A stretch of DNA of 64,000 bases from Acanthornis magna (Eukaryota; Chordata; Aves; Passeriformes; Acanthizidae). Within the stretch, counting starts at the first letter, position 1. Each line of letters begins with the position of its first letter. The notes below the pieces were generated by a model. It saw nothing but the letters and a program-made list of their open reading frames with translations, did not search any database and had not been told where the DNA came from. A program made the translations under genes and the position numbers. The stretch lies in the NCBI GenBank assembly GCA_036785705.1, contig JAWUZG010000013.1, positions 20,369,001 to 20,433,000 on the forward strand. The letters are read 5' to 3'. Below are positions 1 to 14,165 of this stretch, one piece after another.

Positions 1-872
<872 letters not shown>

Positions 873-2292
873 TCAGTCACAACGAGCCGTAAATCAAGAG
901 GCTGCCTATAGCTCTGCCAAGAAAAGCTGGGCATGAAATCATGAATTATGCATGAAATTCGACAACCTGATCCAAACAGCCTTGTCTGCCCTCAGATTCA
1001 ACAAGCCCAATAAGTGTAGTAAAACCAGAAGAGCTGCTGAGGAGGGCTGGTTTATTCCAGCTATGGATCTAATCCCAAATATCACAAACAACTCGAGCAC
1101 GCTGACACCAACCCTGATAGAGCTCTGTGGGGCTTTATTTCTACAGGAATCACTGGAATGACTCCACTGCCTCCAGAGAGGACGCAGGAGCTGTGTCAGC
1201 TCCTGAACATCACGACTACAGCTTTATTTTGTGATAGCTGCTGGCCAGGCTCCTGTTTGGAAGGAGGCTGGGGCTGCCACAGAGGAAGACAACGACACAA
1301 TTCCATGTAATCCCTTATCAGAGTACACCAGTAATAGAGCTCTGAGATATGGAATGAGTATGAATTGCAGCCTCACTCACTGACACAGCCCAATTTCACA
1401 CTTGTGGATTAGATGGTGCCATGTGTGGGCTTCTGCAAACTTTATTCCCAGCAGAATGAGCTCGTAAGGAGTCTCGGAAAAGAATGGATTTGTTTTTCCA
1501 AGATAATGCCCACAAGCTGCAAGTTACACCAGCTGAGCTGGAATCTCATCTCCCTCACAGAAATAGCAGCAGATAAAATTGCTCTTCAGCTGTGTTAAGT
1601 CGGTTTGACTTAACAAGGGATCACTAACAATGCAGGGAACACAGGGAGGATAAGTGGGTTAGAGTGATGTTCACGGCCTCTTGTTGCTTCACTTGCTTCG
1701 GAAAGCTTCCCAACTGAAGGCAGGGCTGGCACTGACTCACTGTGAAAAACAGAAGGAGTCTCAGCATTTCACTGTTTTTTAGATAATATCTTCCTGGATG
1801 TACAAAGCTAACTGTGTTCTGAAGCAGAGGAACAACTTCCTGCCCCTATTTTTGACCAGAGGAAGGCAGCAGGCTACAGAAATATTCCTGTGCAGCTGCT
1901 GCCTGTCAGGAGTAACATTCCTCTGCATAGAGCACATTTTATAAATTCACCTCAAAAATAATCTGAGATAAGCAGAGTGTCAGTCCCATTAAAGTCCTTC
2001 TGAAGCAGTCAGCTCCAACCCCCATGCTCTGGCCCCACAGCAGCACTGAGCATTCCACAGGCAGATTGGGATAAAGACACAGCTCCTGGAGTGGTGTTAC
2101 AGCCTTCGAAATTTCCAATTGCTATCTCACTTACTGCTCATTGCAGGGAATGAGCTTGGTAAATAGTTTTTGTGCCTGAGCTATCAAATTGTCAGAAATG
2201 GTTTTAACATCAACAAGCAAACAAACAGGAAATGCTCACCCGGCTTTTTGAGAATGGAGGCTGCCACCTGGAATTACTGCTGTGCTGGACTT

Positions 2293-2331
2293 CATTATTA
2301 TTATTATTATTACTATTATTATTAATTATTA
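2293..2331. repeat. (ATT)n trinucleotide microsatellite
   Basis: An imperfect ATT run with one interrupting ACT, followed by further ATT-rich sequence up to about 2358. Confidence 0.85.
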
Positions 2332-2959
2332 ATTGTCAATTGTTATTATCATTATTGGTGCCAACAGCAATGATGGTAGGGGTTTCTCAGTGTGGGTCTC
2401 GGCTCATCAGAGCAACCAGAGCAGCCCAAGCCCAGAACAGTTCCAGCAGCACCTGTGCAATGTCACACACTGTCCTGGGGACAGAATCCCTGCTGTGCAC
2501 CCCTCGTTCCTAGGAACCCTCTCTTCTGCCCCTGGGCCCCCCGAGGGCAGCCAGCAGAAGATGTTTAAGGATCCTGACCCCTTCCCAGTCTCCTGCCTTT
2601 CCCTTGCCTTTCCCTTGGCTCCAAAGGCATTTTTAGCACCTGTAAGAGTCAGGGTAAAGGAACTCACAGGTAACAACCACAGTCAGGGGAGCAGCTCCTG
2701 CTTGTTTGAGACCTGCTGTTTCCTCACTTCATCTGCACATTTCTTGTCGGGGACAATCTCTCCTCACTCACCCTTTCCATTCCCCCCACAATTTTATCAG
2801 GTTATGCTGCATTTTCCTTCATTTTCTCCTTTTCCAGCCAGAGCCCTTTTGAAACTCTGAACCACCTTATTGCTTTTCTCTCAATCTTTTTCACTCTGCT
2901 TTATCCTCCCTGGGATCAGGGAGGGGTAGGGAAAACCTGCACAAGCAGTTTCAGGCGCA

Positions 2960-3900
2960 GCAGATTTATAGAGGTCTGCTGGTGCTTTGTTTTGTTTTCC
3001 TATTTCTCCCCTAGTACTTTCTAACAGCCTATTTACCTTTTAGACCACTCCTGAGCACTGGGCTGACATTTTCATGAGACTATTTATTGCAATATGAAGT
3101 CTTGTTCCTCCATGGTCAGAGTCGGCTCAGAGTCCATCATCTTCTCTGTGATTTTGGAATGTGCATCACTCCTCAGTGAGTCCCATTTCTCATCTTAATG
3201 CCTGCTCCAGCTGTCTCAGAAGGTTTCTCTGCAGTCCTTCACAGCCACTTTTCATCTCTACCAGCCTAACTAATATCATCAGCAAATTAAAGACTATTCC
3301 TCTTCGCAGGCTGTTTATGAAAATGCTGAGCTGTGCAGTCCCCAGGACACATCTCATGGATACAGCACAGCTGATCTTCTGCTGCGTGGAATGAACGATG
3401 AACACCTCCTTCTACTTCTGATCTTTTAACCCACTTTTTGCCCATGTACTTTTCTCTCATCTACAGCTCCTCAATCTCCCAGAGAGGCTTTGGTGAAAGG
3501 TTTGGTCTGAAGCCTCTCAGAAGCCCTCACAGACTGCAGGGACAGCCCTGTCCCTTTCCATCCACTCGCTAAGCCCTTCAGAGCACTGTGATAGGTTTGT
3601 AAGACAAGATTCTGTGAGACAAGGTTTTGTAAGACAGCATTTCCTGGCACAGAAACCGTGTTGACTTGTCCCTGGCATGTCACAGCTGTTTGGGCACTCG
3701 CTCCTAATTACATTTGGAAGTAATTTGTCTGACTTCTGAGTTAGCAATTCGTAGTTTTCTGTTCCCCCTTGCAGCTGGTTACAAAAGTAGACACATTTTC
3801 ATCTTCCGAGGACCGGGGATTTTTACTGCTGTTCATTTTATCTTTCCGTCTATAATCTACATTAACCCTCCTTCCACAGACACTGCAGCACATCAGGAAT
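2960..3900 (-). mobile_element. Fossil CR1/L3-like LINE, reverse-transcriptase segment
   Basis: Conceptual translation of the minus strand gives broken but recognisable pieces of a CR1-clade reverse transcriptase, in the correct order. They are an SQHGFC..K.CLTNL piece (about 3540-3680), a degraded F.KAFD.V.H..L-like piece (about 3470-3530) and a VLG....IFIN.L piece (about 3280-3350). The same arrangement is known from old CR1 elements in turtles and crocodilians. It is interrupted by stops and frameshifts and is far more decayed than the other CR1 ends in the window, so it is an old insertion. Boundaries are approximate. Confidence 0.75.
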
Positions 3901-3940
3901 TTTAGATCATATAACTGAAAATTAAGTGAAAATCTTAAAA

Positions 3941-4145
3941 TCATGGAATGGTTTGGGATGGAAGAGAACTTAAAGCCCATCCAGTGCTTTATGGGCAGGG
4001 ACACCTCCCACTGTCCCAGGCTGCTCCAAGCCCCAATGTCCAGCCTGGCCTTGGACACTGCCAGGGATCCAGGGGCAGCCACAGCTGCTCTGGGCACCTG
4101 TGCCAGGGCCTGCCCACCCTCCCAGGGAAGAATTTAATCCTCATG
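3941..4145 (-). mobile_element. CR1 LINE 3' end fragment
   Basis: The segment reads tcatggaatggtttgggatg at its left end and runs through the typical avian CR1 3' block (gctgctccaagcccc, tgtgccagggcctgcccacc). On this strand the end motif marks a CR1 in minus orientation, the same as ADAM12. It is 5'-truncated. Confidence 0.9.
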
Positions 4146-5007
4146 TCACTCATTCTTGAGATACTGCAACACCATGGACAGAACTCAGCCAGTACAAATG
4201 ACTGGGCAGTGAATTAGTATCTAATCACTCAGCTTTTCTGGAACCACCCAGATTCGAGCAGTAAATCCCAAATAAATTTAATTGCATCCAAGCTGCAGTT
4301 TTCCAATATAACTAAAAAGGCAAGACGACAGAAAGAAGAGGCAGATCAAGTCAGTGTTTGCTGCCATTAAGTGGCTTTGACTTGAAAAGGTATCACTAAC
4401 ATTCAGAAATGAAAACAAGAAAGATAACTGGGTTAGAAAGACATTTGCAAGCTGCTTGCACTCTATTGACTTCAAACAAGGAGATAAGGCTGCTTCTTCC
4501 AACCTTGTTACCCTCAAGAGCGAGTGAACTGTCAGGAAATCCTCACGGCTTGGACAAATCCAATACACTCCACAGACAGAACGTAGCAATATCTTGCTGC
4601 TTTGAGTGCCCCCATCTCTTTTGTCTGTAGGTCCCTTCTTATCACAGGAAACAAATCCCTCATCTGCTGATGCCTTTAATTCAGATAATCAGAGAGAAGT
4701 TCAATGCAGCCAATGAGGAGGGGATGTAAAAGGGATAAGGATGCCAGCTCGGATATTATTTGACCCCCAGGTTTTGCCTATCTCCTGCTGATCTGAGGAG
4801 TCCTCTGACACATTCACTAAACTAAATGGAACAATCTTTGAAGTAGCAGCAATCTGTCTGGGAGGCAGTGAAGGCTATTTCTGTCGGGAGGTAATTGGCT
4901 AGAGGAAGAGAAAAATCCCACAGAGAAGGAGGGAAAGGTCTTGTGCCTAAAAACTGAAGCTGCAATGAAAAATACCCAGCCAATATTAATATTTCTATAC
5001 GGATAGC

Positions 5008-5184
5008 GAGGCCGTGGCACAGGGTGCCCAGAGAAGCTGTGGTTGTCCCACCTGGCAGTGTCCAAGGCCAGGCTGGACAGGGCTTGGAGCCCCCTGGGAC
5101 AGTGGGAGGTGTCCCTGCCATGGCAGGGAGTTGGAACAGGCTCTCTTTAAGGTCCCATCCAATCCAAACCATTCTGTGATCCCA
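5008..5184 (+). mobile_element. CR1 LINE 3' end fragment
   Basis: CR1 in plus orientation. It starts in gggtgcccagagaagctgtg and ends with the usual aaaccattctgtgat tail. It is 5'-truncated and antisense to ADAM12. Confidence 0.9.
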
Positions 5185-5612
5185 CAGTTTCTATGGTTAT
5201 ATCAACATAAATATAAATACATGAGTGGCTTCTCATTGACGGAAACAAACCTCCAATTAATGCACGTTATCTCGAGAAATTCGAGCCAAGTTCACAAATT
5301 ATTTTGAGTTTAGCTGATTAGCTAATGCCAAAAGGAACTTCTAGGAACACGAGGTCATGGCCAGTCTGCTGGACAAGCCAGGCTTTGCTCTCTAAGGATG
5401 AACTGAGCACATCCTTAACCCAAGCCCTGCCTGAACTCAGCAACTCAAATACACTCGAGGCTCCCTGCACTTCTGAGACTCTAAGGTTTGAGCTGATGGG
5501 ATGGCAGCAGAGAAGGGAGAGTCCTGTTTTACACCAAATGTGCCAAACCAAGCCCCCACTGCCAAAACTCTGCTGGCAGGACATGAGCAGGAGCTCTTAG
5601 GTGGGCTCTTAC

Positions 5613-5790
5613 CTCAGGCTCCCCACAGTCACACTCCTCTCCATCCTCCACGTAGCCATTCCCACACTTCTGGCCACCAAAGGACTCCTTGACTTCAGGC
5701 AGGTTAAAGAGACACATTCCCACTCCTTTCTCCAGGCTGTTTTCCAGGTCCTTCCTACTGCAGCTACTGAACACCATGGGGAATGGATAG
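5613..5790 (-). CDS. ADAM12: ADAM12 exon 12 (end of protease, start of disintegrin domain)
   Basis: This 178-nt exon completes a Gly codon with its first base and encodes 59 residues. It begins YPFPMVFSSCSRKDLENSLE, continues KGVGMCLFNLPEV and ends in phase 0 with GNGYVEDGEECDCGEPE. The first part closes the catalytic domain. FGGQKCGNGYVEDGEECDCG is the conserved entry to the disintegrin domain, with its calcium-binding acidic residues. The acceptor is ttttcttccag and the donor gtaaga. Only a few residues differ from human ADAM12 (for example NGYVEDG against NRFVEEG). Confidence 0.97.
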
Positions 5791-6630
5791 CTGGAAGAAA
5801 AACACAGGGAGACAAAAAGGAAGGTTGTTATGTGAGATGAAAACCTCTCTCTCCTGTCCCACGGGTGAGATTTTAGCACATCTGTCCCTTAACCAGAAGA
5901 TTGTGCTCACTTTTTATCACACAGAATTGAGATGCAGCAAATCACTGCGAAATTGAGCCAAACCATCAGTGATAATTTCTGACTATGAGTAAGGGAATTT
6001 CCGTCTTTTTCACTTCAGTTTGTAGCTGCTCTTAAGGACTGGAAGTGCTCACATTTGGAATTCCTTCTCCCCCTTTTGCATATGGAGTTATAATGCAAAT
6101 TATGATCGTGAGCCTAAAGAAATGCTGGGTTTGCAAGTAGTATCCTGCATTTACAGGACTACAAAATGTCCTAATCCTTCTTGGAAAATTCAGCCTCAAA
6201 TGGCAAATTCATTCATCTTGCTCTGCAGAATGACAAACTTCCTGCTCTTTTCAGGAAAAAAAAAAAGAATAAAAGAAAAAACCCCAATGTTACTTGATAA
6301 GAGCCTGCTTCTGCAATTCATCAAAGCTGAGCTTGGGAACTGCATGATTAAAGCAAAGACAGTTCTTATTTTAAATCAGCACAACTGTAAGGACACCGTG
6401 CTGAAAATACCTCTGCTCTGAATTCCCACAGCTGAGGGCAGGATTCAGCCCTGCTGGGCAGGCACACAACAGCTCCCGTTTCTTCTAAAAACACCCAGAC
6501 AGTGCGAGCAAAACAATCCTGTGCAGTACAAATATCAGCAGATAATTGGTGCTTTTCTCGCAGAAAACTTAATTCCATTTCTGCTAATGAATGTTTGCAG
6601 TCTGCCTCAGAGACGGGAGACTGAGGGACA

Positions 6631-6909
6631 GCAACGGGGAGTTCTGGGGGACACCTGAACACAGCAATGAAGAGTTCTGGGGGACACCTGAACACAGCGA
6701 TGGAGAGCTCTGGGGGACACCTGAACACAGCGATGGAGAGTTCTGGGGGACACCTGAACACAGCAATGGGGAGCTCTGGGGGACACCTGAACACAGCGAT
6801 GGAGAGTTCTGGGGGACACCTGAACACAGCGATGGAGAGTTCTGGGGGACACCTGAACACAGCGATGGGGAGCTCTGGGGGACACCTGAACGCAGCAGTG
6901 TGGAGTTCT
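6631..6909. repeat. 33-bp minisatellite, about 8 copies
   Basis: Tandem copies of a 33-bp unit built around ttctgggggacacctgaaca. Copies differ at a few positions (caatg/cgatg, gttctg/gctctg). Because 33 is a multiple of three and only one frame contains a stop, the array stays open in five of six frames, which produces several misleading long ORFs. It lies about 840 bp upstream of exon 12 in the gene's direction. Confidence 0.95.
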
Positions 6910-6943
6910 GAGGTGGCTGTGCCTGCTCTACACTGAGGTGCCA

Positions 6944-7165
6944 TGGAATCAAAGAGCCATGGAATAGTTTGAGCTGGAAAAGGATTTGAAGACCATTTCA
7001 TTCCACCTCCAGGGACACCTTCCACTGTCCCAGGCTGCTCCAAGCCCCAATGTCCAGCCTAGCCTGGGACACTGCCAGGGATCCAGGGGCAGCCACAGCT
7101 GCTCTGGGCACCTGTGCCAGGGCCTGCCCACCCTCCCAAGGAAGAATTTAATCCCCAATATCCAA
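6944..7165 (-). mobile_element. CR1 LINE 3' end fragment
   Basis: CR1 in minus orientation. It starts at a degraded aatcaaagagccatggaata and continues through caggctgctccaagcccc and ctgtgccagggcctgcccac to gaagaatttaatcc. It starts about 35 bp from the end of the 33-bp minisatellite. Confidence 0.88.
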
Positions 7166-10100
7166 TGCCCACATGGCTCTGTTAAATCTGTGTCACAACC
7201 ACGTCGAGAAACAGCTTCTCCCCTCAGACTTGGTCCCTTTGTCACCCCTGGTCCAGCAGTACCTCAGCATTTCAGCAGCTCAGGAGCCAACCTGGCAATT
7301 TCACTTCACTCACTGAGTGCTTTGTGTCACCCACGTGTTGTTAGGATTGTTATCTTTACAGACAAGCAAGATAACAGATAGAAATTCTGCACTGCTGAAC
7401 TCCAGACTTCCATTAATCTCCTGGTGTTTCTGATACCCTGCAATGAGAAGCTTGTTTTGGGAATGATGATGCCCGTAGGTCTCAGAAAGGGATAATTTCT
7501 ATTAAAAAGGAAGAAATGCTCGGCAACTACAAATGCAATAGAGTTTCCTATGCTGACATAAGGAAGTTAATTAGGATCTTCTAGAAGGTTATGGATACAT
7601 TACAGAACAGAATATATTTTGTGCCTAGTTAAAATTACCACTTTTACAGTTTCTTTTGCAATAAAACAGCCAGCTCATTGGAAAAGAACATAAACATGAG
7701 TCTGAAGAAGAAAATAATTTTCCTATATCACTATAGGGCTTGTCAAGTTAAACTAAACAGTTTTGAGTTTCACTGACATATGACTTCAGAAAGCTAATAG
7801 GCATCTCCATGTAATAAGCTGATTGCTGGAAAGTATCAATGTTTCAGCAAAATGAAAATGATTCAGAGGCTAAGATAAATAAAGAAATTTCAGACTAGCA
7901 GGAGGTAGGAGCCAGGCTGTTAGTTGGGCCCCAAGGGAGGACAGGGAAGGTACTCGGAGTAATGGAACAGAAAATAAAGGCACTTGGAAAACTACTGACC
8001 ATTTTATATTGAGCAATTGGAGATGTTCTTAACAGGACACCACAAACTTCTGTCCTACCCTCGGAGTGATCGGAAAGAAGCCTCAGGAAATTCTGTGTAT
8101 GTGGCTGTGAACAAGTGGATGGATGCACATTCCTGCCAAACAGCAGGAAAAAGCAAAGAAGCCCAGACACATCTGAGTGATAAATCCTGGTGAGGGCTGG
8201 ATCAGACACGGCCCTCATATCAAAGTGTGGATTAATGAATTCTGCATCATCCAGGCAAGATCCTGCTCTGCAGTGGCACAGGTTTGCTTTGATATCCCCT
8301 GGGGTGAGACAAGGAGACACGCACACCTTGCAGGGAATGAAATCCATTCAGGAACAAAATTAATGCAGATTTCCATGTGACACCTCTGAGCCAGACACGG
8401 ATCACAGGAACAGCTCACCTGCCAAAACTGGCAATGCTGTAGGGCTGCTCATTGCATCCCTGGATGCTCAGGATCATTTGCATGGATGTGAGGTGTGTCT
8501 GTCCATCAGAACGTGTGTCTGTGCCAGAGGTGAAGCTGTGTCATTGCTAATGAATGAGGTTTATGTTTCCCCCAAAGGAACTTCAAGCTGTTTCCTATTT
8601 TGAACTCGGAGATCTATTAATCTTCTGGCTTTTCCTGCTCCTGACGCTGATTTCCTCAGCTGACATCACTGCAGCACATGGCACATGATGACATTTCCTG
8701 AAAATACTTCTTCTTTACCAAGTAAGCCCCAAATAAAGCAATAAAAACCCAGAAACAAACCCAGCTGGTGCAAACAGAGAAACTTCAGGGTAACCACACC
8801 ATGCAAGAGAAGATCCCACATCAATTGGTGTCCATTGGTATTTCACTGGCAACTTGATTGATCTTAAATGTAATATTCTGACACATAACCAGTCTTTGTT
8901 CTTTTGACTAATAAAGCCCCATGTAACAGCCACAGCACTTGATTGTTGTGATTTTAGGCTATATTTTGACTGTCTTTGCAATTTTAAAGCTGTTTCATCA
9001 GAAGAATGAAATCCCTGGCAGATGGGAAGTCACAGATATCAGATGTCAGGAGCACTCAAACCAATGTTTGAGTGGATCTGGAGCTTGTGAAAAATGACAA
9101 AGGAATGGTGATGTGAGAGAAACTCATCCTCTGAACAAATGCTGGAGCTTCCTCCCTGATCCCACCTTTGGGTGGAAGAAGGAAGTGGGGTCTCCACAGT
9201 GAAGTCAGTCCTTGACCTGTCTCCAAGACTTCAGTAATATCTGAGCAGGGATGTTTGTGCTTCCTGTGGTAGCTCAGACACTCATTCTATTGGAAAACCC
9301 GCTCACAAACACCAAGGGAGAACCTCCAGAGGTAAAAAATTCATTAGCAATCTTTATACTCCATCAGTCTTCACTCAAGACATTTTCTGTTACAGATTCT
9401 TATTTTTCTACACTTGGAAAGAGAAAGGAAACTTTAGTCCAACCTAACTCTTATTCTAAAATGCTGTGTCCCATACATTTTTTACACTGTCTGGGTCTGT
9501 AGATTTAATGCCCAATGGATCATTTTGTCAAACTGTTCTGGCTGTGGGTACAACTCTACAGAACTCAAATTGTTCCCAGCACTACCATCAGTCTCTTCAG
9601 TGGCTTCACAGCAAGGAAAATCATTTCAGTCTTCCTACCCCTCTTGAATCCACAGCATTCCTCAGTGTCTCCTTGGTGCTTAAAAGATGTGTTTAATCCC
9701 CAGCAACAAATATCCCAGTTTCCAACAAAAACAGCTTTGCCGCTCCTGCAAAAAAGACCTTCACAGTCGTGAGAGGATCCCTGGTAATCGATTCCTTGGG
9801 AAACAGAGCCCGGGCTTGTCCCATTCGTTTATATCTCAAGCATATACTCAAGATAAATTCATTTATATCTCAAAATATATATATTTGCAGCCCTCCAAAC
9901 ACCAGGTTCCTTTGGGCACTTCTGCATTTCACCTCTATTAGATGGCTCTTTCCATTAACTAAGCCAAGTGCCATCAGCACTCTGTCAGTCCCATTTAAGA
10001 AGAGATGATTCTCTGTCCCAGCACCTCATTGCCCAGCACAGGCTTCTTTTCTTTTTCTTTTTTTTCACGAAATACAGAAGTTCTTCTCCGTCATCTCCAT

Positions 10101-12007
10101 TTCAGAGGAATCCCCCTTCCTAAAGGGCTGAATGACAAGAGGGTGCAGGAGCAGAGCCAGTGCCCCAGAAAAGGCAGGCTGAGGAGATGAGGCAGCAAAG
10201 TGCTCAGCAGAGGTGCAGTGGCTGCTGATCCGTGCAAGGGCACAGCAGATCAGCACTGGGGCCACTGCTGAGGCTGCTGGGACATTCCCATTCCCATTCT
10301 CCATCTGGGACTGCCTCGAGCTGCAGGAGACCCAAACCCCTCCAGCTACAGTGCAGCACCACCTCAGGACAATCATCCAAAATGGAACTCCTTTGGTTCC
10401 CCCAAATCGTGTCAGTCTGCATCTCAGGACCGCGGATCCACCTCCTCTGAGCTCCCCCACCATAAAACACAACGGATTTGGCTGTTCCTCCAGAAGCATC
10501 GCTGGAGTGGTAACACCACCCATGGCTCTGGGAATTCTCTATCCATTGCACAGTAGGATAAACTGCAGGTTCACCATATTTTGAAAACATTTTGATTATT
10601 ATGATCATCCATATCCAATCTCGCTTTTCATTTCTAATTCAAAAACTACAACTAAAATAACTGCCATTTTCTGTCCCAAATGTTGGTGTATACACACACA
10701 CACTCTCTATGTACACATATATCTATTTATAGGGTTCATTTCTTGCAGTTCACATCACAACCTGATTATTCAGCATTATGGCAATGTTTATACAGAGCCT
10801 TTTACCAAAAGCCCCTGAAGTGTTTTACAATTATTCACTCAATTAAAATGCACAAGGGCCCCAAAGAGCTCTATTAAGTACCACCAGACCTCCCTCCCTG
10901 AGGTAATATGATAATTGGAGATTATATTAATTTTAAAAGGGACATTTTCATTTTTTTTTTTTTGGAGCATACTTATGGAAATAACTCTTGGCTAGCTAAT
11001 TTCCAAAGGTGCAGAAAACTGGGACTGAACTTTGCCCAGAATTCTTGAAAACGCAAACCTGAGGGGCCATATCTGGAAACAGCTCACGCATCAGCTGTGC
11101 TTTTTAGGAGCATGAAGGTGTTCAATGAGCAGAGGCTGCTGAGTCAGAAGTTTCCCCAGTCCAACACTTGAATTTCCAACACTTTCCACGACAACACCTT
11201 GACCTGAACTGACCACCACAGTGAATTTCTGAGATTCAAAAATATGAATACTTATTCTCCTTCATCTCCAAAATTCCTGATTTTTGGCTCGCAGCTGGAG
11301 GGGAGAAGAGCAATGCAGAACCTTTTACTGGAGGATGGAGATGTGAGTTTGAGCTCCCTCTTGCTCAGACTCTACAGAATGTCTGACACACAAATACGTG
11401 AGTTTTCTGTTGCACATCCCACTCTGACATAAGAACATGAAAATAGGAAGGAGGGGTTAAATTAAAGAATAGAGATGGGGTTGGTTTTCTTCCATGAGAA
11501 AAATGACAGCACCAGAAAGATTCACCCAAGAATAAACCTCTAGAAGGTAGAAACTCAAGCCACGTGAATGTTTCTAGACCCATGGAGATGCTGATTTCAA
11601 GGAACTGTGACAATTTTCCAGCCTCCTCTAACTCCTGATCTAATTGATGTAATTCTCTCGCACTCAAAATCATCCCCCTTGGTTTTAACCTTCTAGACAT
11701 TATTACTGCTCTCCAGCTTTTGAAAACAACTTTTTCTGGGCTCCTGAGAGAGATGAGCCTACCAGAATAAAAGTGAATTTGCTATTAGATGACATTTTTT
11801 GACACTCCAGCTCTTCTGTACAGCAAGTATGTTAATGAATTAGTAAGCATAAAGAACTTCACAGAATTAGGTGTCAAGCAGGAGACAAAATCCAGTTCTC
11901 TTTGATATTGAAATAGGTGTTCAAATACTACAGATCTCTTCATGTATCAAGTTCTGTCACTACACGTTATTTCCTACACCTCACGTTTTAGTAGCAATTG
12001 TTCAAAA

Positions 12008-12093
12008 TTAGACAAGTGCCATAATACGGAAGGACTTTTTAATCTATTAATTAGACAAGTGCCATAATATGGGAGGACTTTTTAATCCATTAT
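12008..12093. repeat. 43-bp direct tandem duplication
   Basis: Two adjacent copies of a 43-bp AT-rich unit containing ttagacaagtgccataata and ggactttttaat. They differ at a few bases. Confidence 0.85.
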
Positions 12094-14111
12094 TTAAACA
12101 ATGTCTTAATTTCTACGTACTTTTGAGGGAGAAAGGCACAAACGCAGTTTTTGACCCCACCAGCACAATAAAGGGGGAGCTTGGAGATTGCTTCACACCC
12201 TAAACATTTGCAAACAGCAAATTGGGAAAATTAGGAGGAGGGGAGACACTGGAAGACCCTTTGGGCTTTTAGAAGCAGCACATGATAGAGCTTTCCCCAA
12301 AACATCAGTACCAGAGCTCATGGGGCACATCTTTTTCTGATGATTTGGAAGGATTTAGCTAAAAATGCAGAGTGGCTTTATGTACATATGAAGTATTTAA
12401 ATGGGAAGTTTGCTTCAAAAGGTAGTACGTGTCTGACAACCCACACTTATTTTTCTAGCCTATTTTTCACTCCCTTGTTCCTCTTTTAGAGTCTGAATCC
12501 CTAGAGCATCAATAAAGTGGAGCACAGAATTGGGCCACGTAGTTAGAGATGACATCAAAGCTCTTCTGTCTGAGTTCATGGTCAGTGACTTCAAAACAAG
12601 TCCAGATTTTTCCTACAGATTTTGTCACGTTCACTACATGGTGGCTTCTCACCCTTCCAATAAATACTGGATGTAAAGAAATGGGAATGTATCACACTGG
12701 TGGTTAATTTTATTGATGTCTACTTGGATGGCTTGTTGTGCTACAGTGGAATTTCCAGGGTTATTGGAAAGAAAGCCTTTCCAAGTCAATGTTTAAACTT
12801 TGCACACAAATGCCTTAAGTTTGTTTTAATTTTTCCCTGGGGATGGAGCAGATTCCCAGAATGAATTCCAGCAATCTCCCTTCAGGTGCCCAGACTGGAT
12901 TGACACAGCCCCAGCTGAGCCTTGACCTCTCCCATTACACGGAAGGTGAAATTTTAACTACCTGGAATATTCTAAAAGGCAGATTTATAACGCTGGATGT
13001 GGGACTTCGGGGCAGAAAGCAGCGACAGAACAAATGCCTGGATGGTTCCCAAAAATCCATTCTGCAAGGGAACAACACTTAATGGCTTTATACAGTATAG
13101 ACTGTCGTGGCAGTCACAAAACTGCCAAATAAAACATTATTAGCAGTTACTTTCCCTTTGACAAATGGATGGTCAGAGAAGTTTTTTCTTGGAGGAGAGG
13201 CCTGTTGTGACTTTCCTTTGTGTTCTGTGGGTGAAGCAATACTGAACCAATTTATCACCCCTGACAGGATCCTGACTCTGTGCTGGAGTTATCTGCATTG
13301 CAAAAGCTCCATGGGAATTGAGCTCAGACAACTGTTCTTCCTGTTGGAAACCAGACAGCCAAGGGAAGGAGCTATAATCAGTTTGAATTTGCCTCTGGCT
13401 CATCTTTTGCTCTGTTTCCTTTTAGACCACTACCTCATAAATAAAAATTTGCTGGATTGCTGAGAGCTCAGGTTTCACAATCTACTGCTTAGAATTTGAG
13501 GCTAATCCAATGCTGACTACAGGAAAAGTCGAAAGGCGAGGCAGAGCAGAGGGAGGGATGAAAAGGCCAGGTCAGGTCTGCTCCCAGGCTCAGGAAAAGC
13601 AGGATGCAGACACCCTGAGCCTGCCAGCAGCTCCCGGCAGTGAAGGAAAATGTGGATAAGGAGCACAGCCGGAATGCCCTGAGTTTAAATTTGTCACACA
13701 AAACACAACATCCTCAGCACGTGATGAGCAAATAAAGACAAATGGTCCAGCCCATTGCTGAAGATCAGCTTCCTACTGATTTCTGATTAGGGAAAAGGTG
13801 CTTTGGTTAGTTCCCAACCTGATTTTACAATCTGCTTTTGTTCCAGGCAGTTACATTCTGATTTTCTCCCTTGAAAAACCTTGGCATTGATTTTTTTTTT
13901 TTAATGGTCCAGGAGCAGATAGGAAGGAAAAAAAATAAAAAATCTGACTTTGGGAATCAGCTTGATTGAAACACCTGTCATAAGGGAGGTACTTGGGCTC
14001 AGGGAGTGGATTTGGGTGAGGATGAGCCTGGACTCAGGTGAGCAGAGCAAACAACACAGGTTAAGTAGGGCTAAACCCCAACAGGAGAAACCCAGGCTGG
14101 GGAGAAGGGAT

Positions 14112-14165
14112 TTCACAGAAAATCCTGCACTGGAAGGGACCCACAGGAATCCTGGAGGCCAATGC
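14112..14165 (-). mobile_element. Short CR1 3' tip
   Basis: The sequence ttcacagaaaatcctgcact followed by ggaagggacccacaggaatc resembles the extreme 3' end of a CR1 in minus orientation. It is about 50 bp long and diverged. Confidence 0.55.

Noticed and set aside
2333..2860. 175-codon plus-strand ORF
   Set aside because: It starts in the ATT microsatellite and has Ser/Pro/Phe-rich low-information sequence. No domain and no flanking exon signals.
6366..7043. 225-codon minus-strand ORF with VFRCPPEL repeats
   Set aside because: It is generated by the 33-bp minisatellite plus a CR1 fragment. It has no splice or coding signals.
7895..8347. 150-codon minus-strand ORF in intron 11
   Set aside because: Mixed composition without domain or exon signals. 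Length is within the chance range for the window.
10685..10702. (CA)n microsatellite
   Set aside because: Only about seven units, too short to call a feature.
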